A stretch of DNA of 59,098 bases from Lachnospiraceae bacterium AM48-27BH (GCA_003478355.1 QUFC01000024.1:1-59098), one strand, 5' to 3'. Shown: positions 1-8,203, counted from the first letter of the stretch. Translations and numbers: made by a program. The notes: a model not told the origin generated them from the letters alone.

Positions 1-2
1 CA

Positions 3-164
3 CTGGCACATTTCATGTGTGCAGTGGGTACTGGTAGGTTCTGTTCGTTTGAAACTGGATATCACGAAATCTGTGATACCATTCAGCTGGAAAAGTATCG
101 TTATCTTTTTCAATGCGCAAAGGAAAGCAATGATTTTGATTCATTTATGAAATTCGCAGTGTAG
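3..164 (+). CDS. C-terminal end of an unrecognised protein, cut by the window edge
   Basis: An open frame runs from the window edge to a TAG at 162-164 and gives 53 residues ending in SFMKFAV. It carries several cysteines (CAVGTGRFC, HEICD, FQCA). I do not recognise the family. It converges on the dprA stump on the opposite strand, so it may belong to whatever replaced the rest of dprA. With only one end visible, its reality rests on an uninterrupted frame alone. Confidence 0.35.
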   Translation: MAHFMCAVGTGRFCSFETGYHEICDTIQLEKYRYLFQCAKESNDFDSFMKFAV

Positions 165-192
165 TTTTGTGCAATTTTTCAAATTTGCTCAT

Positions 193-330
193 TTATAGTT
201 CTATATTATATATACATTCAAAGGACTGAAACCGTTCCCACATTTTCCGGATCTTGACCGCTCCCAGGGATGGTGTTTTCGTAAGCCAGTATAGATATTC
301 GCGTTCTATTGCCCGTCGTTCTGATTCCAC
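193..330 (-). pseudogene. dprA: dprA 5' remnant (DNA-processing protein A, N-terminus only)
   Basis: The GTG at 330 lies 5 bases after the comM stop and opens a 45-codon frame ending at TAA 193-195. Its residues EYLYWLTKTPSLGAVKIRK followed by MWERFQSFECIYN resemble the extreme N-terminus of DprA (the helical segment before the Rossmann fold). DprA loads RecA on incoming single-stranded DNA during transformation and is commonly the next gene after comM in Firmicutes. The frame stops after about 45 residues where a full protein has about 360, and what follows to the left is unrelated sequence with an opposing frame. The gene therefore looks truncated by insertion, deletion or a contig join. 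The RBS is weak, so translation may be coupled to comM. Confidence 0.6.
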
Positions 331-335
331 ACTTC

Positions 336-1880
336 TTAATTGCCGTTCCAATACTTTTCCTCCAAACTGCGATATCCAATAGCCTCACATAAATGGGAAT
401 GACCGATCAGCTCCGCTCCTTCCATATCTGCGATGGTTCTCGCTACCTTTAATACTTTTCCATAGCCTCTGGCACTGAATCCTTTTTTTTGATACAACTC
501 ACGGAAAAACGCTTCTTCTCCCTTCTCCAAAACGCAGAATTTCCGGATCATCTCTCCACTCATCTCTCCATTAAAATGAATTCCAGTCCCCTGAAAACGT
601 TCTTCCTGGATCTTCCTGACACGTTCTACACGCTTTCGGATAGTCTCTGAAGACTCCTGTTCCTTCCGACTGTTTAATTCCTCATAAGAAACAGCTGCTG
701 CTTCAACACAGATATCAATCCGGTCACGGATCGGTTTCGACACCTTTCCAAGATAATTGTGAATCTGGTTTTCGGTACAATGGCAACGATTTCGGTCCGG
801 GTAAAATCCGCAGGGACAAGGATTCATGGCTGCCGCAAGGATAAAATCCGCCGGAAACTCATACCTGCCATTGACTCTGGAAATAACGATCTTTCTGCTC
901 TCCAAAGGTTCCCTCAAAATCTCAATGGCATATCTGGGAAATTCTGGAAGTTCATCTAAAAACAGGACGCCGCCACTGGCCAGTGATAATTCTCCTGGAA
1001 CTGGATACTTTCCCCCTCCGGCCAATGCCTGGATGCTGCTGGAATGGTGGGGACTGCGAAATGGTCGTTTTCGCATAAGGGGATGTTCTCTGGAAAGCAT
1101 CCCGCACACACTGTAGATCCTGGATATTTCCAACTGTTCTTCAATACTGGCCGATGGCAGAATCGTCGGGATCCTTTCTGCAATCATGGTCTTACCGCTT
1201 CCGGCAGAACCAATATACAGGATATGATGCCTTCCAGAAACCGCCACTTCCGTAGCACGGCGTACCAAAAACTGTCCTTGCACTTCTTTAAAATCTATCG
1301 GATACCTCTCCTGCTCTGACTCACAGCTCTCCTGCAGTATTTCTGTCAATCCCCTTCTGTCCTTCTGACTTCTTTTTCTTAATAACTCTGGCAATTCTTT
1401 CACACATTGGATACCAATCATCTGGATTCCCGGAATTATCTGTCCCTCACGCACGTTGTCCTGCGGAACAACACAAATCTTCTTACCGCATCTCTTCGCC
1501 TCCATCACCATGGACAAAACACCTCTCACCGGGCGTACTTGTCCATCTAATCCTAATTCTCCCAGCAGTACTACATCCTGAAATGCCGTACAGTCTATCA
1601 CCCCATACGCACCTAATACTCCGGCTGCAATAGCCAGATCAAACGCAGTACCACTTTTCCGTACTCCAGCCGGTGATAAATTCACCGTCACTTTCTGCGG
1701 ACGCAATGTAAAACCACCGTTACGAAGAGCAGTTCTTACCCGATCCTGGGCCTCTTTGACCTCTGCTGCCAGAACTCCTACCATCACAAATGCCGGAAGT
1801 CCATCACTGACATCCACTTCCACAGAAACTTCATAAGCATCGATTCCAGACAAACCAATGCCAAACACCTTGCTAAACAC
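336..1880 (-). CDS. comM: ComM/YifB-type AAA+ ATPase (Mg-chelatase-like)
   Basis: This is a ComM/YifB family hexameric helicase-like ATPase; in transformable bacteria ComM promotes branch migration of incoming DNA. Order: N-terminal ChlI-like/Lon-like fold (VEVDVSDGLPAF, VNLSPAG), AAA+ core with Walker A GSAGSGKT near residue 223 and Walker B GGVLFLDELPEF near 303, then the C-terminal helical domain with the ARGYGKVLKVARTIADMEG motif. The length of 514 residues is normal. I prefer the GTG at 1880 over an upstream TTG at 1901, because AGGAGG lies at 1885-1890 and the protein then begins FSKVFGIG, as in relatives. The dprA stump follows directly. A promoter-like pair about 275 bases upstream implies a long leader. 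Confidence 0.93.
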   Translation of the reverse strand: MFSKVFGIGLSGIDAYEVSVEVDVSDGLPAFVMVGVLAAEVKEAQDRVRTALRNGGFTLRPQKVTVNLSPAGVRKSGTAFDLAIAAGVLGAYGVIDCTAFQDVVLLGELGLDGQVRPVRGVLSMVMEAKRCGKKICVVPQDNVREGQIIPGIQMIGIQCVKELPELLRKRSQKDRRGLTEILQESCESEQERYPIDFKEVQGQFLVRRATEVAVSGRHHILYIGSAGSGKTMIAERIPTILPSASIEEQLEISRIYSVCGMLSREHPLMRKRPFRSPHHSSSIQALAGGGKYPVPGELSLASGGVLFLDELPEFPRYAIEILREPLESRKIVISRVNGRYEFPADFILAAAMNPCPCGFYPDRNRCHCTENQIHNYLGKVSKPIRDRIDICVEAAAVSYEELNSRKEQESSETIRKRVERVRKIQEERFQGTGIHFNGEMSGEMIRKFCVLEKGEEAFFRELYQKKGFSARGYGKVLKVARTIADMEGAELIGHSHLCEAIGYRSLEEKYWNGN

Positions 1881-1973
1881 GCATCCTCCTTCCTGCAGCA
1901 AAAACGTTTTTTCTGTGCATGACCCACTGATTCACCAAAATCGGCAAAACCTGCTTCCAGCACTGTATCATGC

Positions 1974-1997
1974 GGCATTTTCAGTTCAGAAAATGCC
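1974..1997 (-). other. Perfect hairpin in the comM leader
   Basis: A 9-bp perfect inverted repeat (GGCATTTTC / GAAAATGCC, 6-base loop) lies about 95 bases upstream of the comM start. There is no T-tract, so it is not an obvious terminator. The surrounding 265 bases hold only short frames (for example a 19-codon frame starting ATGAAGATG) that I cannot support as genes. Confidence 0.35.
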
Positions 1998-2153
1998 TGT
2001 CCATGTACAATAACCAAAAAGCTTCTCTCTCCCACACATCTTCATGCTTCTAAAATTTAATCTTCCCTGGATTTTATCTTTTGAATTCGTACAGATATAT
2101 CTGAAATACGCCTGATTCGACTCGCTTGATTCTCTTTTTGAAATGATACTTTC

Positions 2154-2182
2154 ATCATACTGGATATTTTTATAAATAGCAA
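2154..2182 (-). promoter_or_regulatory. Putative sigma-A promoter upstream of comM
   Basis: On the minus strand TTGCTA (2177-2182) and TATGAT (2154-2159) are separated by 17 bases. It lies just past the end of the TIGR03915 gene and is the best promoter match upstream of comM, leaving a leader of about 265 bases. Confidence 0.4.
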
Positions 2183-2212
2183 GCAGGATTTTATCATTCG
2201 TGCCTAAATCCG

Positions 2213-2989
2213 TTACCGTTCATGTTCTGCAACGACCTGAAACTCTGTCATATATGGCCTGAAACGAAGCGGAAGATGGTTCATCTGACATCTTGGATTG
2301 ATTCTCTCCCTGACCGCAATATGTTCATGATACGTCTTCCACAAGCACTCAAAGGCATTCTGATCGTTACTGTCTTCCAGACGTTCCTTCCAGCTATCAT
2401 CATCCAGCTGTACCATAAACCACGGCTGCTCTGCCTGATGCACTACAGCCTTTTTCCGTTTTTCATCGTAAATCACCCAGTTTTCTCCCCGCAACCGGTC
2501 TGCGAAGTGAGGAGCCAGAAGAACAATCACATCATTCTTCGGACCGACTGTGCCAAACAGGATTCCATCCCTGGTATTTCCAAACCGCAGAAACTCGATC
2601 AGATAATGGGCTTCATTCGATACCATTCGATCGATGCGGAAAATCTCATACACCGCTGGAATCTGAATCTGATCTGCGATTTTTTTCCCATAGGTGATCG
2701 CATAGACCAGATAACGATAAATGGCATCTGCTTTTTCCTCTTCTCCACTCAAAAAAGCCCGGTAAACCTGCTCATAGACCTGGTCTCCCGCTTTCTTACA
2801 GATCACAGAAATGACTTTTTCTGTCTTTTCTGACGTCACCTCTACTGTACGGTACTGGGCAAACATCTGGATGTTTCCCCGGTTTTCTATCTCCAGTTTT
2901 ACATTGGCATGGCCTAATTTGCTCATCCAGGCATCATACACGCCGCATAAAATACCCTCAAAGGTATCACTACAGGTAAAAATCGTCAT
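2213..2989 (-). CDS. TIGR03915 family radical-SAM-associated putative DNA metabolism protein
   Basis: A protein of 258 residues beginning MTIFTCSDTFEGILCGVYDAW, the typical opening of the TIGR03915 family, and ending in the conserved region that contains FRPYMTEF. Members occur beside the radical SAM partner TIGR03916 and in other genomes may be fused to uracil-DNA glycosylase domains; the biochemical role is unknown. I chose the ATG at 2989 because AAGGAG lies 8 bases upstream; a longer frame reaching 3148 has no such site. The gene is 158 bases downstream of the radical SAM gene in the same direction, so both probably come from the LexA-flanked promoter near 4441-4469. Family assignment is from memory of the motif pattern and gene pairing. 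Confidence 0.8.
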   Translation of the reverse strand: MTIFTCSDTFEGILCGVYDAWMSKLGHANVKLEIENRGNIQMFAQYRTVEVTSEKTEKVISVICKKAGDQVYEQVYRAFLSGEEEKADAIYRYLVYAITYGKKIADQIQIPAVYEIFRIDRMVSNEAHYLIEFLRFGNTRDGILFGTVGPKNDVIVLLAPHFADRLRGENWVIYDEKRKKAVVHQAEQPWFMVQLDDDSWKERLEDSNDQNAFECLWKTYHEHIAVRERINPRCQMNHLPLRFRPYMTEFQVVAEHER

Positions 2990-3147
2990 ACGTAAACTCC
3001 TTTCTCCAAGGCAGGAGAATTCTTGCAATGTTTCGTCAAAAATCTCCTGCAGACCTTCCTGCACGTCCAAGAAATCCATCATCAAAAAGTGATAACTGAC
3101 GGTACGCATCCGTGTGACTGATATCCCAGGCTCTTTTATGTTCCTCA

Positions 3148-4353
3148 CTAACCAGCTGCTGGTAATAAATCCTGGTCTATCCTGGTGGGATACATCATCT
3201 TTCCTTTACAAGTAATAAAATACACCGCCCGTTTTAACACTACCCCGATCTTCTTTAAATCCCCATAATCTAACGCCGCACCTCTCCGGGCCGCCACGAT
3301 CCGCTTAGCAGACTTGACCCCAATTCCTGGAACCCGCAGAAGTGTCTGATAATCAGCCCGGTTCACCTCCACCGGAAACTGTTCTAAATGATTTAATGCC
3401 CAGTCACACTTTGGGTCCAAAAAGGCATTAAAATTCGGTCTTTTCTCATTCAAAAGCTCTCCAGCCTGAAAACCATAAAACCGCATCAGCCAGTCTGCCT
3501 GATATAACCTGTGTTCCCGCAGAAGTGGCGGGCCTCCCGGGATCACAGGCAGCAGGCTGTCCTCATTGACCCGGACAAATGCAGAATAATACACTCTTTT
3601 CAAATCAAAGCGCTGATATAAAGCCTCTGCAATGGTGATCATCTGATAATCGCTCTCTGGTGTTGCACCGACGATCATCTGAGTACTCTGCCCTGCCGGT
3701 ACGAATGTTCTCTGTCCCCGGTATGGCACGATCTCCCGCTGCCGAATCTTCCCACTGATCTGCTTCATGGGTGACAAAATCCGTTCCCTGGTTTTTCCAG
3801 GCGCTAATTTCTTCAATCCCTCTGCTGTGGGAAGTTCCATATTAATGCTGACACGATCAGCCAGAAGACCAATCTGTTCCACCAATACCGGGTCCGCCCC
3901 TGGGATCACTTTCATATGGATATATCCGTTAAACCGATACTCATTTCTCAATTTCCATAAGGTCTGATACAGCAGATCCATGGTATAATCCGGACTTTTT
4001 AACACACCGGAACTCAAGAACAGTCCCTCAATATAATTTCTTCGATAAAATTCCATAGTCAGATGACATACTTCATCTGGAGTAAAAGAAGTCCGCACCA
4101 CATCATTCGACCGACGATTAATGCAATAACGGCAGTCATAGATGCACTGGTTGGTAAACAGTATCTTTAACAACGAGATACATCTGCCATCTGCCGCAAA
4201 GCTGTGACAAATTCCTGGTGATACTGTGTTCCCCAGCATCCCGGCTTTTCCCCGCCTCTGGGAGCCGCTGGATGAGCAGGACACATCATACTTGGCTGCA
4301 TCTGCCAGAATCCCTAATTTTTCTTGCAATGACATCTCTTCCTGTATTAACAT
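3148..4353 (-). CDS. TIGR03916 family putative DNA modification/repair radical SAM protein
   Basis: A radical SAM enzyme of about 400 residues. The 4Fe-4S cluster motif is visible as CIYDCRYC (C-x3-C-x2-C) near residue 70, preceded by CISLLKILFTN. The C-terminus carries a helix-hairpin-helix DNA-binding motif (LLRVPGIGVKSAKRIVAARR), typical of repair proteins. The family is described as linked to uracil-DNA glycosylase-like genes and is of unknown reaction. Its partner TIGR03915 lies downstream. Start choice is uncertain: GTG 4374, ATG 4353 and ATG 4335 each have GGAGG- or AGGA-like sites nearby; relatives fit the shorter forms best. Two LexA boxes flank its promoter, so induction by DNA damage is likely. 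Confidence 0.88.
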   Translation of the reverse strand: MLIQEEMSLQEKLGILADAAKYDVSCSSSGSQRRGKAGMLGNTVSPGICHSFAADGRCISLLKILFTNQCIYDCRYCINRRSNDVVRTSFTPDEVCHLTMEFYRRNYIEGLFLSSGVLKSPDYTMDLLYQTLWKLRNEYRFNGYIHMKVIPGADPVLVEQIGLLADRVSINMELPTAEGLKKLAPGKTRERILSPMKQISGKIRQREIVPYRGQRTFVPAGQSTQMIVGATPESDYQMITIAEALYQRFDLKRVYYSAFVRVNEDSLLPVIPGGPPLLREHRLYQADWLMRFYGFQAGELLNEKRPNFNAFLDPKCDWALNHLEQFPVEVNRADYQTLLRVPGIGVKSAKRIVAARRGAALDYGDLKKIGVVLKRAVYFITCKGKMMYPTRIDQDLLPAAG

Positions 4354-4411
4354 CTTCCTCCAGTTTTCCTCCACTTTCCTCCAGTTTCGTCATCCCCCGC
4401 CATTTATATAC

Positions 4412-4425
4412 CGAACATGTGTTTG
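4412..4425 (-). promoter_or_regulatory. LexA (SOS) box, downstream copy
   Basis: Plus-strand CGAACATGTGTTTG matches the Gram-positive LexA/DinR consensus CGAACRNRYGTTYC at all positions except the last. It lies about 16-29 bases downstream of the -10 element of the radical SAM gene, where a repressor would block transcription. Confidence 0.7.
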
Positions 4426-4440
4426 TTTTTCTCTGTTATC

Positions 4441-4469
4441 AGCATATCACAGTTCCATGCATTTTGCAA
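4441..4469 (-). promoter_or_regulatory. Promoter of the TIGR03916-TIGR03915 operon
   Basis: Minus strand: -35 TTGCAA (4464-4469), 17-base spacer, -10 TATGCT (4441-4446). It sits exactly between two LexA boxes. Confidence 0.65.
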
Positions 4470-4477
4470 GTCGATTT

Positions 4478-4491
4478 CGAACATTTGTTCT
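4478..4491 (-). promoter_or_regulatory. LexA (SOS) box, upstream copy
   Basis: Read on the minus strand the site is AGAACAAATGTTCG, with perfect inverted GAAC/GTTC halves and the expected 4-base centre. It ends 9 bases upstream of the -35 element. Its centre is 66 bp from the downstream box, so the promoter is bracketed. Confidence 0.75.
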
Positions 4492-4560
4492 TTTGTATTT
4501 TTGTATTATAAAAAAATTTTCCCGTACATAAGGAAGAATTTGCCTTGGCACATTCTTTCG

Positions 4561-4657
4561 CCGAGCGCGGTCGCTTGCGACATATTTCTTCTTCGCGCGA
4601 GTGCGCATCCCGCGGAGCGTTTTTGTGTCATAGGGAGAAGTTTCCTATGACACAAAA
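4561..4657. repeat. Dispersed repeat family A, copy 1 (GTGTCATAGG hairpin)
   Basis: The unit contains GCATCCCGCGGAGCG followed by a 14-bp perfect inverted repeat TTTTGTGTCATAGG / CCTATGACACAAAA (4621-4634 and 4644-4657, 9-base loop). Two further copies lie at 12301-12360 and 12419-12493. The hairpin directly abuts the T-tract of the galE terminator, as copy 2 abuts the T-tract of the ZTP riboswitch. The rest of 4492-4560 is AT-rich and I see nothing else there. Confidence 0.75.
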
Positions 4658-4686
4658 AAAAGAACGGCCAGTTTCCCAGCCGTTCT
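4653..4686 (-). terminator. Rho-independent terminator of galE
   Basis: Minus strand: stem AGAACGGC / GCCGTTCT with a 10-base loop, followed by eight T residues (4653-4660). It lies 62 bases after the galE stop. Confidence 0.85.
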
Positions 4687-4747
4687 CATTCTACTGTATT
4701 ATGTTTGAATTTTCGTACCTGTTCAGCACCTTCACAGTCACGAATTC

Positions 4748-5767
4748 TTATTCTTCGTATCCTTCCGGATTATTCTTCTGCCATCTCCATGCATCCTCGC
4801 ACATCTCACGGATACCGCGTTTTGCCTTCCAACCAAGCTCTTTCTCTGCTTTAGATGGATCTGCATAGCATGCCGGTACATCTCCAGCTCTTCTGTCTTT
4901 GAACACATAGTTGATCTTCAGATTATTCGCTTCTTCGAAGGCATTGATTACATCCAGAACACTATAACCGGTTCCGGTTCCTAAATTATAAATCCAGACA
5001 CCACCCTGTTCCGCTTTTAACTTTTCAAGCGCTTTTACATGACCATCTGCCAGGTCTACTACATGGATATAGTCTCTTACACAGGTTCCATCTGGTGTAT
5101 CATAGTCATTACCAAAGACACCTAAACATACCAGCTTGCCAACTGCCACCTGGGTAATATATGGAAGCAGGTTGTTCGGAATGCCTTTTGGATTCTCACC
5201 GATCCGTCCGGACTTGTGTGCACCGATCGGATTGAAATAACGAAGCAGCATGATCTGCCACTCTGGATCTGCTGTATGTAAATCTGTTAAAATCTGCTCC
5301 AGCATACCTTTGGTACGTCCATATGGGTTCGTGATCTCGCCCTTTGGACACTCCTCCGTGATCGGAACAAATGCAGGATTGCCATATACAGTTGCGGAAG
5401 AACTAAATACGATGCTCTTTACTCCGTGTTTTCTCATCTCATCACACAGGATCAGGGTTCCTGTAATGTTATTATGATAATATTCCAGAGGCTTGTACAC
5501 CGATTCTCCTACTGCTTTTAAACCTGCAAAATGGATTACCGCTTCAATCTTCTCATTATCAAATACATTCTTTACAGCTGCCTGATCCAGCAGATCTACC
5601 TCATAGAATGTTAATTTTTTCCCTGTGATCTCCTCTACACGTTTCAGCGATTCCTTGCATGAATTGCAGAGATTATCGATGACTACCACATCATAACCTG
5701 CATTCAGAAGCTCAATACAAGTATGACTGCCAATATAACCGGCTCCGCCTGTTACTAAAATTGCCAT
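4748..5767 (-). CDS. galE: UDP-glucose 4-epimerase
   Basis: Interconverts UDP-glucose and UDP-galactose in the cytoplasm (Leloir pathway and cell-surface sugar supply). It is a short-chain dehydrogenase-type NAD enzyme: the glycine-rich GGAGYIGSH is at residues 7-15, the catalytic Ser is in SSSATVYG near residue 122-130, and the YGRTK (Y-x3-K) pair is near 149. The length of 339 residues is normal. AGGAGG lies 9 bases before the ATG. It appears monocistronic, with its own terminator downstream and the PTS operon terminator upstream. Confidence 0.97.
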   Translation of the reverse strand: MAILVTGGAGYIGSHTCIELLNAGYDVVVIDNLCNSCKESLKRVEEITGKKLTFYEVDLLDQAAVKNVFDNEKIEAVIHFAGLKAVGESVYKPLEYYHNNITGTLILCDEMRKHGVKSIVFSSSATVYGNPAFVPITEECPKGEITNPYGRTKGMLEQILTDLHTADPEWQIMLLRYFNPIGAHKSGRIGENPKGIPNNLLPYITQVAVGKLVCLGVFGNDYDTPDGTCVRDYIHVVDLADGHVKALEKLKAEQGGVWIYNLGTGTGYSVLDVINAFEEANNLKINYVFKDRRAGDVPACYADPSKAEKELGWKAKRGIREMCEDAWRWQKNNPEGYEE

Positions 5768-5858
5768 AGCTTCATCCTCCTGATCTAATATAAGTTATAA
5801 CCGTTCTATAGGTCTCCACATGTTCTGTTCTGACCATAAAACACGAACATGAAATATA

Positions 5859-5897
5859 ACAGGACCTACCCTTATATTATATAAGGGCAGGTCCTGT
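5859..5897 (-). terminator. Hairpin terminator after the PTS operon
   Basis: Long inverted repeat ACAGGACCTACCCTTATA / TATAAGGGCAGGTCCTGT with one mismatch, 24 bases after the IICB stop. T-runs are short on both sides (TTTT on plus, TTATATTT on minus), so it may act in both directions but weakly. Confidence 0.6.
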
Positions 5898-5920
5898 TTT
5901 ACAATGTCTTTTTCGTAGCT

Positions 5921-7378
5921 TTATTTGCACAATTTTTTGAACTCATCTGCTACGAACTGTACCTGGGTACCGATGATAACCTGTACAGAAGTTTTGCTTG
6001 GACGGATCACGCCTGCAACACCCGCAGATTTGATCACTTTTTCATCTACCTTGGTATAATCCTTGATTTCAAGGCGAAGTCTTGTGATACAGTTATCAAT
6101 AGAGGTTACGTTGGAAGCACCGCCAACACCCTCTAATACGATCTTAGCAACTGCTGTGTAGTCATCATTTGCTAAGGTGACCTTCAGTTCATCTGCATCA
6201 TCATCCTCACGTCCCGGAGTCTTTAAGTTGAACTTTGTGATCACTACAGTAAATACTACATAGTACAGAACGCCAACTGCCAGACCAACCGGGATCAGCA
6301 GCCATGGATTCTCTGCCAGTGGAGTGAAGGAGCTCAGTACCATATCAACTGCACCACCGGAGAAGGAGAAGCCTGCACGGATCGGAAGAGCTACAGTGAT
6401 TGCTGCTGTTACACCTGCTAATAAAGCATGTACTACATACAGACCTGGAGCCAGGAACATGAAGGAGAACTCGATTGGCTCAGTAACACCGGTAAAGAAG
6501 GAACAGAATGCTGCGGATGCTAACAATCCGTATACCATTTTCTTTTTACCAGGTTTTGCGGTTTTGTACATAGCAAGACAAGCTGCTGGAAGACCAAACA
6601 TCATGAATGGGAAGAATCCGGTCATATACATACCAGTCTGTCCATAAACACCTGTGTTGCCCCAGAAATTACTTAAGTCACTGATTCCGGCTACGTCAAA
6701 CCAGAATACAGAGTTTAATGCATGATGCAGACCAAATGGGATCAGCAGACGGTTGAAGAATGCGTAGATACCTGCTCCAATCGCACCCATGCCGATAAAT
6801 GCCTCGCCCATGCTTACCAGACCGCCGTATACTAACGGCCAGATGAAGAACAGGATCAGTGCTGCCACGATAGAATACAGTGCGGTAAAAATTGCAACTG
6901 CACGCTTGCCACTGAAGAATGCCAGAGCATCCGGAAGTTTAACCGTTCTGTACTTATTGTAGCAGTAGGAACCGATCAGACCGGATAAAATACCAACGAA
7001 CTGGTTCACGATCTTGCCAAATGCAGGAGCTGCTTCCTTACCGGTAATTCCGGCAACAGCGCCGCTGCTCAACAGAGTCGTGATCATGTACATGGATACC
7101 AGACCTGCAAGACCTGCAGTACCATCGTTATCCTGAGCCATACCAACTGCAACACCTACAGCGAATAACCAGGACATGTTATCGATCAAAGCACCGCCTG
7201 CCTTGATCAGGAACAGACCGATAGAATAAGATAATCCTCCGGCAGTAAATCCCTGAACCTCACCAGCCATCGCTGCTGGTGCCAGGATGTATCCGATACC
7301 CATCAGGATACCACATACAGGCAGACACGCTACCGGAAGCATCAAGGACTTACCTAGTTTTTGAAAAAACTTCATCAT
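5921..7378 (-). CDS. nagE: PTS N-acetylglucosamine/glucose-family IICB component
   Basis: Membrane permease and phosphotransfer subunit of the phosphotransferase system. The IIC domain spans about residues 1-380 with many hydrophobic helices; the FNRLLIPFGLHHALNSVFWF segment is characteristic of the GlcNAc branch. The IIB domain fills the last 90 residues, with the phosphocysteine in NCITRLRL. The IIA domain is not fused but encoded upstream as a separate protein. GGGG precedes the ATG (7378) by about 9 bases. It is the last gene of the antiterminator-IIA-HPr-IICB operon. GlcNAc is the best-supported substrate from sequence; glucose remains possible. Confidence 0.9.
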   Translation of the reverse strand: MMKFFQKLGKSLMLPVACLPVCGILMGIGYILAPAAMAGEVQGFTAGGLSYSIGLFLIKAGGALIDNMSWLFAVGVAVGMAQDNDGTAGLAGLVSMYMITTLLSSGAVAGITGKEAAPAFGKIVNQFVGILSGLIGSYCYNKYRTVKLPDALAFFSGKRAVAIFTALYSIVAALILFFIWPLVYGGLVSMGEAFIGMGAIGAGIYAFFNRLLIPFGLHHALNSVFWFDVAGISDLSNFWGNTGVYGQTGMYMTGFFPFMMFGLPAACLAMYKTAKPGKKKMVYGLLASAAFCSFFTGVTEPIEFSFMFLAPGLYVVHALLAGVTAAITVALPIRAGFSFSGGAVDMVLSSFTPLAENPWLLIPVGLAVGVLYYVVFTVVITKFNLKTPGREDDDADELKVTLANDDYTAVAKIVLEGVGGASNVTSIDNCITRLRLEIKDYTKVDEKVIKSAGVAGVIRPSKTSVQVIIGTQVQFVADEFKKLCK

Positions 7379-7420
7379 AAAACAAAACCCCTTTCTTTGG
7401 GCTTACGCCCCATTTATTTA

Positions 7421-7448
7421 TTTGAACCGTTCCCCTAACGGATTCAAA
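7421..7448 (-). other. Hairpin between the HPr-like and IICB genes
   Basis: TTTGAA-CCGTT and AACGG-TTCAAA arms pair with a single bulge and a 5-base loop in the 77-base intercistronic gap. There is no T-tract; an RNA processing or stability element is possible. Confidence 0.4.
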
Positions 7449-7455
7449 CCGCATC

Positions 7456-7704
7456 TTACTGCAGGATCTCCAGAAGCGCATCCAACGCTTCTGTTTCTTC
7501 CCTGCCTTCTGAAATGATTTCGATCCAGTCCCCACAGCCCGCATTCAGCGCCATCACTTCCAGGATCTGGTCTGCAGCCGCTTCCCGTTCTCCCAACCGT
7601 AGACAGACTTTCACATCCCGCTGTCTCACAGCCATGCAGATCTGCACAGAATTCCTTGCATGGAGTCCCTCTGGATCCTTTAACTGTATTTTTCTATATG
7701 TCAT
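7456..7704 (-). CDS. HPr-like phosphocarrier protein with His15 but no Ser46
   Basis: An 82-residue HPr-fold protein. The phosphorylatable histidine is present at residue 15 (DPEGLHARNS), but the usual Pro18 is Asn. Aligned with Bacillus HPr, the regulatory Ser46 is Gln (AADQILEVMAL), so phosphorylation by HPr kinase there is not possible. I chose the ATG at 7704, which restores normal HPr length; an upstream TTG at 7725 overlaps the IIA end. It lies 10 bases after the IIA stop in a sugar-specific operon, so it likely serves as a dedicated or carbon-control-insensitive carrier. The housekeeping ptsH is not in this window. Confidence 0.85.
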   Translation of the reverse strand: MTYRKIQLKDPEGLHARNSVQICMAVRQRDVKVCLRLGEREAAADQILEVMALNAGCGDWIEIISEGREETEALDALLEILQ

Positions 7705-7714
7705 CCCATCTGTC

Positions 7715-8199
7715 CTACAACTCAATCACAGGATCCTGCGCTTTCACTTCCATGCCCGTATGACATACCATATTCGGAAAATCTGGTGTATTGCAGATGA
7801 TCACTGGTGTAGTCACATCATATCCTGCGTCTTTTACTTTCTCTAAATCCACCGTCACGAGAAGATCTCCCGCTTTTACCCGGTCTCCCTGCTTTACATG
7901 GGCCTCGAAATACTCTCCTTTCAGATTCACCGTATCCAGACCAATATGGACGATCAGCTCCGCCCCATTATCCGCCTTGATGCTGACTGCATGTTTGGTC
8001 TCAAACATCACCACAACCTCTCCGGATGCCGGAGCTACGATCCGTCCTTCTGACGGGATCACTGCTACACCTTTTCCCAAAATCTCCTGGCTGAATGTAG
8101 GATCTGCCACCTGGCTCATAGGAATCACTTTTCCAGAAACCGGAGCTAAGATCTCTTTTTTTCAGCCCCTCCTAAAAACTTCTTCAATGCGCTAAACAT
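7715..8199 (-). CDS. PTS glucose-family IIA component (frame broken near its start)
   Basis: Transfers phosphate from HPr to IIB. Both histidines of the IIA-Glc fold are visible: FETKHAVSI and the phosphorylated one in LIVHIGLDTV. The natural start is the ATG at 8199 (AAAGGAG upstream), giving MFSALKKFLGGAEKK, then the frame runs into a TAG within three codons. One extra A in the run of seven (8156-8162) would restore EILAPVSGKVIPMSQV, the expected first strand. As read, only an internal GTG at 8128 leads into the long frame. The site GAA AAA AAG matches a -1 slippery heptamer, but a lost base is simpler. The start lies 4 bases after the antiterminator stop. Confidence 0.85.
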
Positions 8200-8203
8200 C
8201 TGT

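Noticed and set aside
1784..2035. An 83-codon frame upstream of and overlapping comM
   Set aside because: It runs far into comM in another frame and has no family resemblance; its first half is simply the leader.
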